A stretch of 35,386 bases of DNA from Thermoplasmatales archaeon UBA447. Lineage in GTDB: Archaea > Thermoplasmatota > Thermoplasmata > Thermoplasmatales > Thermoplasmataceae. Where the stretch lies: contig DARE01000075.1 in the NCBI GenBank assembly GCA_002503205.1, forward strand, positions 9,072-44,457, read 5' to 3'. A program made the position numbers and the translations under genes. A model generated the notes under the pieces. It was not told the origin of the DNA, made no database searches, and saw nothing but the letters and a program-made list of their open reading frames with translations. This document shows positions 34,338 through 35,386 of this stretch, piece by piece; position 1 is the stretch's first letter, and the number at the start of each line of letters is the position of its first letter.

Positions 34338-35386
34338 ATGGTATCAATAAAAATTGAAAACTTAAGCAAGCAATTCGTGAAGAAAAACAATGTAACGAAC
34401 GCATTACGTGATGTAAATCTTGAAATAGGCGACAAGCAGTTCTTCGGAATTCTAGGTTCAAGCGGCTCTGGAAAGACAACACTCATGAGAATAATTGCAG
34501 GGCTAGAAGTACCATCAAAGGGGATTGTCAGATTCGATAATAAAATTGTCTCAAAGGATGGGAAGACCCTGGTTGAAGTCGAGGACAGGAATGTCGGCAT
34601 GGTATTTCAGAACTGGGCTCTTTATCCGCATCTGACTAACTTTGAGAATATTGCATTCCCGTTACGGGTAAAGCGCCTGAATCCGTCTGCGATTAAAAGA
34701 AAAGTTACGGAACTGGCAGATATGCTGAATATCAGAGAAGTCCTTTACAAGAAACCCAGGGAATCCAGTGGCGGGCAACAGCAGAGGGTAGCGTACGCAA
34801 GAGCACTTTCAAAGGACCCTTCAATTCTCCTTCTGGACGAGCCTTTCAGCAATCTGGACGCAACAATAAAAGATGTTGCCAGGAATTATACCAGAGAACT
34901 TCAGGAAAGACTTGGATTTACTGCAATTATAGTTTCACATGACCCTGCAGATATTTTTTCACTTTCCAAGAGTGTTGGGGTAATTCACAAGAGCCTCATG
35001 CTTCAGGTTGGCAAACCAATAGATGTCTATAAAAAACCCCTGACAGTTGAAGTGGCAAGGGCAACCGGTGAATTGAATGTTTTGAAAACTACAATAAGCG
35101 AAGAGGGAAATGGTTATGTAGCCAAAGCAGGAAACAGTTTCACCATTCCACTGGACACAGAAAATAATGTTACGGAGATTTCAGCCGGAGAGGCCATAGT
35201 AGGTTTCAGGCCTGATGAGATCAAGGTTGTCGGATCGGAAGATGATCATTCCGCCATTGGAAAAGGCTTTATTGAGTGCGGGGAAGGAGTTGTAGTTATT
35301 TCCAGCTATTCCCAGGGGTCTTTCAGAGTGAATATAAGACTAAAGGATACTGGAGAGGAGTTCTTTGCACTCAATAATACTCCACT
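34338..35386 (+). CDS. ABC transporter ATP-binding protein, GlcV/MalK type, 3' end outside window
   Basis: The frame opens at ATG 34338 and runs off the right edge after about 349 codons. Walker A is GSSGSGKTT (40-48), the Q-loop is MVFQNWALYP, Walker B is ILLLDEPFSNLD and the H-loop is VSHDP. The signature reads SSGGQ instead of LSGGQ. A C-terminal regulatory (OB/TOBE-like) domain follows, with TGELNVL and GFRPDEI as in Sulfolobus GlcV. It energises the two permeases upstream. A short GGTGA precedes the ATG. Confidence 0.92.
   Translation, partial: MVSIKIENLSKQFVKKNNVTNALRDVNLEIGDKQFFGILGSSGSGKTTLMRIIAGLEVPSKGIVRFDNKIVSKDGKTLVEVEDRNVGMVFQNWALYPHLTNFENIAFPLRVKRLNPSAIKRKVTELADMLNIREVLYKKPRESSGGQQQRVAYARALSKDPSILLLDEPFSNLDATIKDVARNYTRELQERLGFTAIIVSHDPADIFSLSKSVGVIHKSLMLQVGKPIDVYKKPLTVEVARATGELNVLKTTISEEGNGYVAKAGNSFTIPLDTENNVTEISAGEAIVGFRPDEIKVVGSEDDHSAIGKGFIECGEGVVVISSYSQGSFRVNIRLKDTGEEFFALNNTP

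Noticed and set aside
1..35386. CRISPR arrays, rRNA genes or a replication origin
   Set aside because: No regularly spaced repeats, rRNA-like sequence or origin-type repeat clusters were seen on reading the window.

Overview
The window is chromosomal DNA from an archaeon, most likely of the order Thermoplasmatales or a close relative. The grounds are archaeal versions of core genes: XerA recombinase, type I geranylgeranyl diphosphate synthase, Fe-S XPD helicase, archaeal-type S-adenosylmethionine synthetase, a HemK2-like methyltransferase, a DRG GTPase, a presenilin-type protease and GlcSTUV-like sugar uptake. Many starts are leaderless or short-leader, with TATA boxes about 25 nt upstream, and GTG and TTG starts are frequent. 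Genus and species cannot be fixed from the sequence alone.

Layout. 1-23.6 kb is dense housekeeping sequence: a truncated zinc-less MDR oxidoreductase, xerA, GGPP synthase, RNase HII, a TPR protein with XPD helicase, a ClC-CBS chloride transporter or channel, a GNAT acetyltransferase, SAM synthetase, bifunctional PurH, a presenilin homologue behind topoisomerase I, HemK2-like methyltransferase, DRG GTPase, acylphosphatase, a three-gene operon (formiminotransferase, cyclodeaminase, threonine dehydratase), a B12-dependent ribonucleotide reductase with a dyad-rich leader, a thiolase, and tRNA-Leu(GAG).

23.6-28.9 kb is an accessory island directly 3' of the tRNA gene and visibly richer in A+T. 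Reading leftwards on the minus strand it holds a PD-(D/E)XK nuclease-APAZ protein overlapping a catalytically dead short prokaryotic Argonaute, then two tandem paralogous two-helix membrane proteins of identical length (129 aa). A decayed DDE transposase and a small orphan ORF lie at the far end. The Argonaute pair resembles SPARDA-type short-Argonaute nuclease systems. The membrane pair invites comparison with membrane effectors of archaeal Argonaute systems such as SiAga2 of Sulfolobus islandicus. This is the most interesting part of the window.

28.9-35.4 kb carries transport genes on the plus strand: a lone duplicated ABC permease without its usual ATPase, then a glucose-type ABC transporter (heavily sequon-decorated binding protein, two permeases, and an ATPase cut by the window end).
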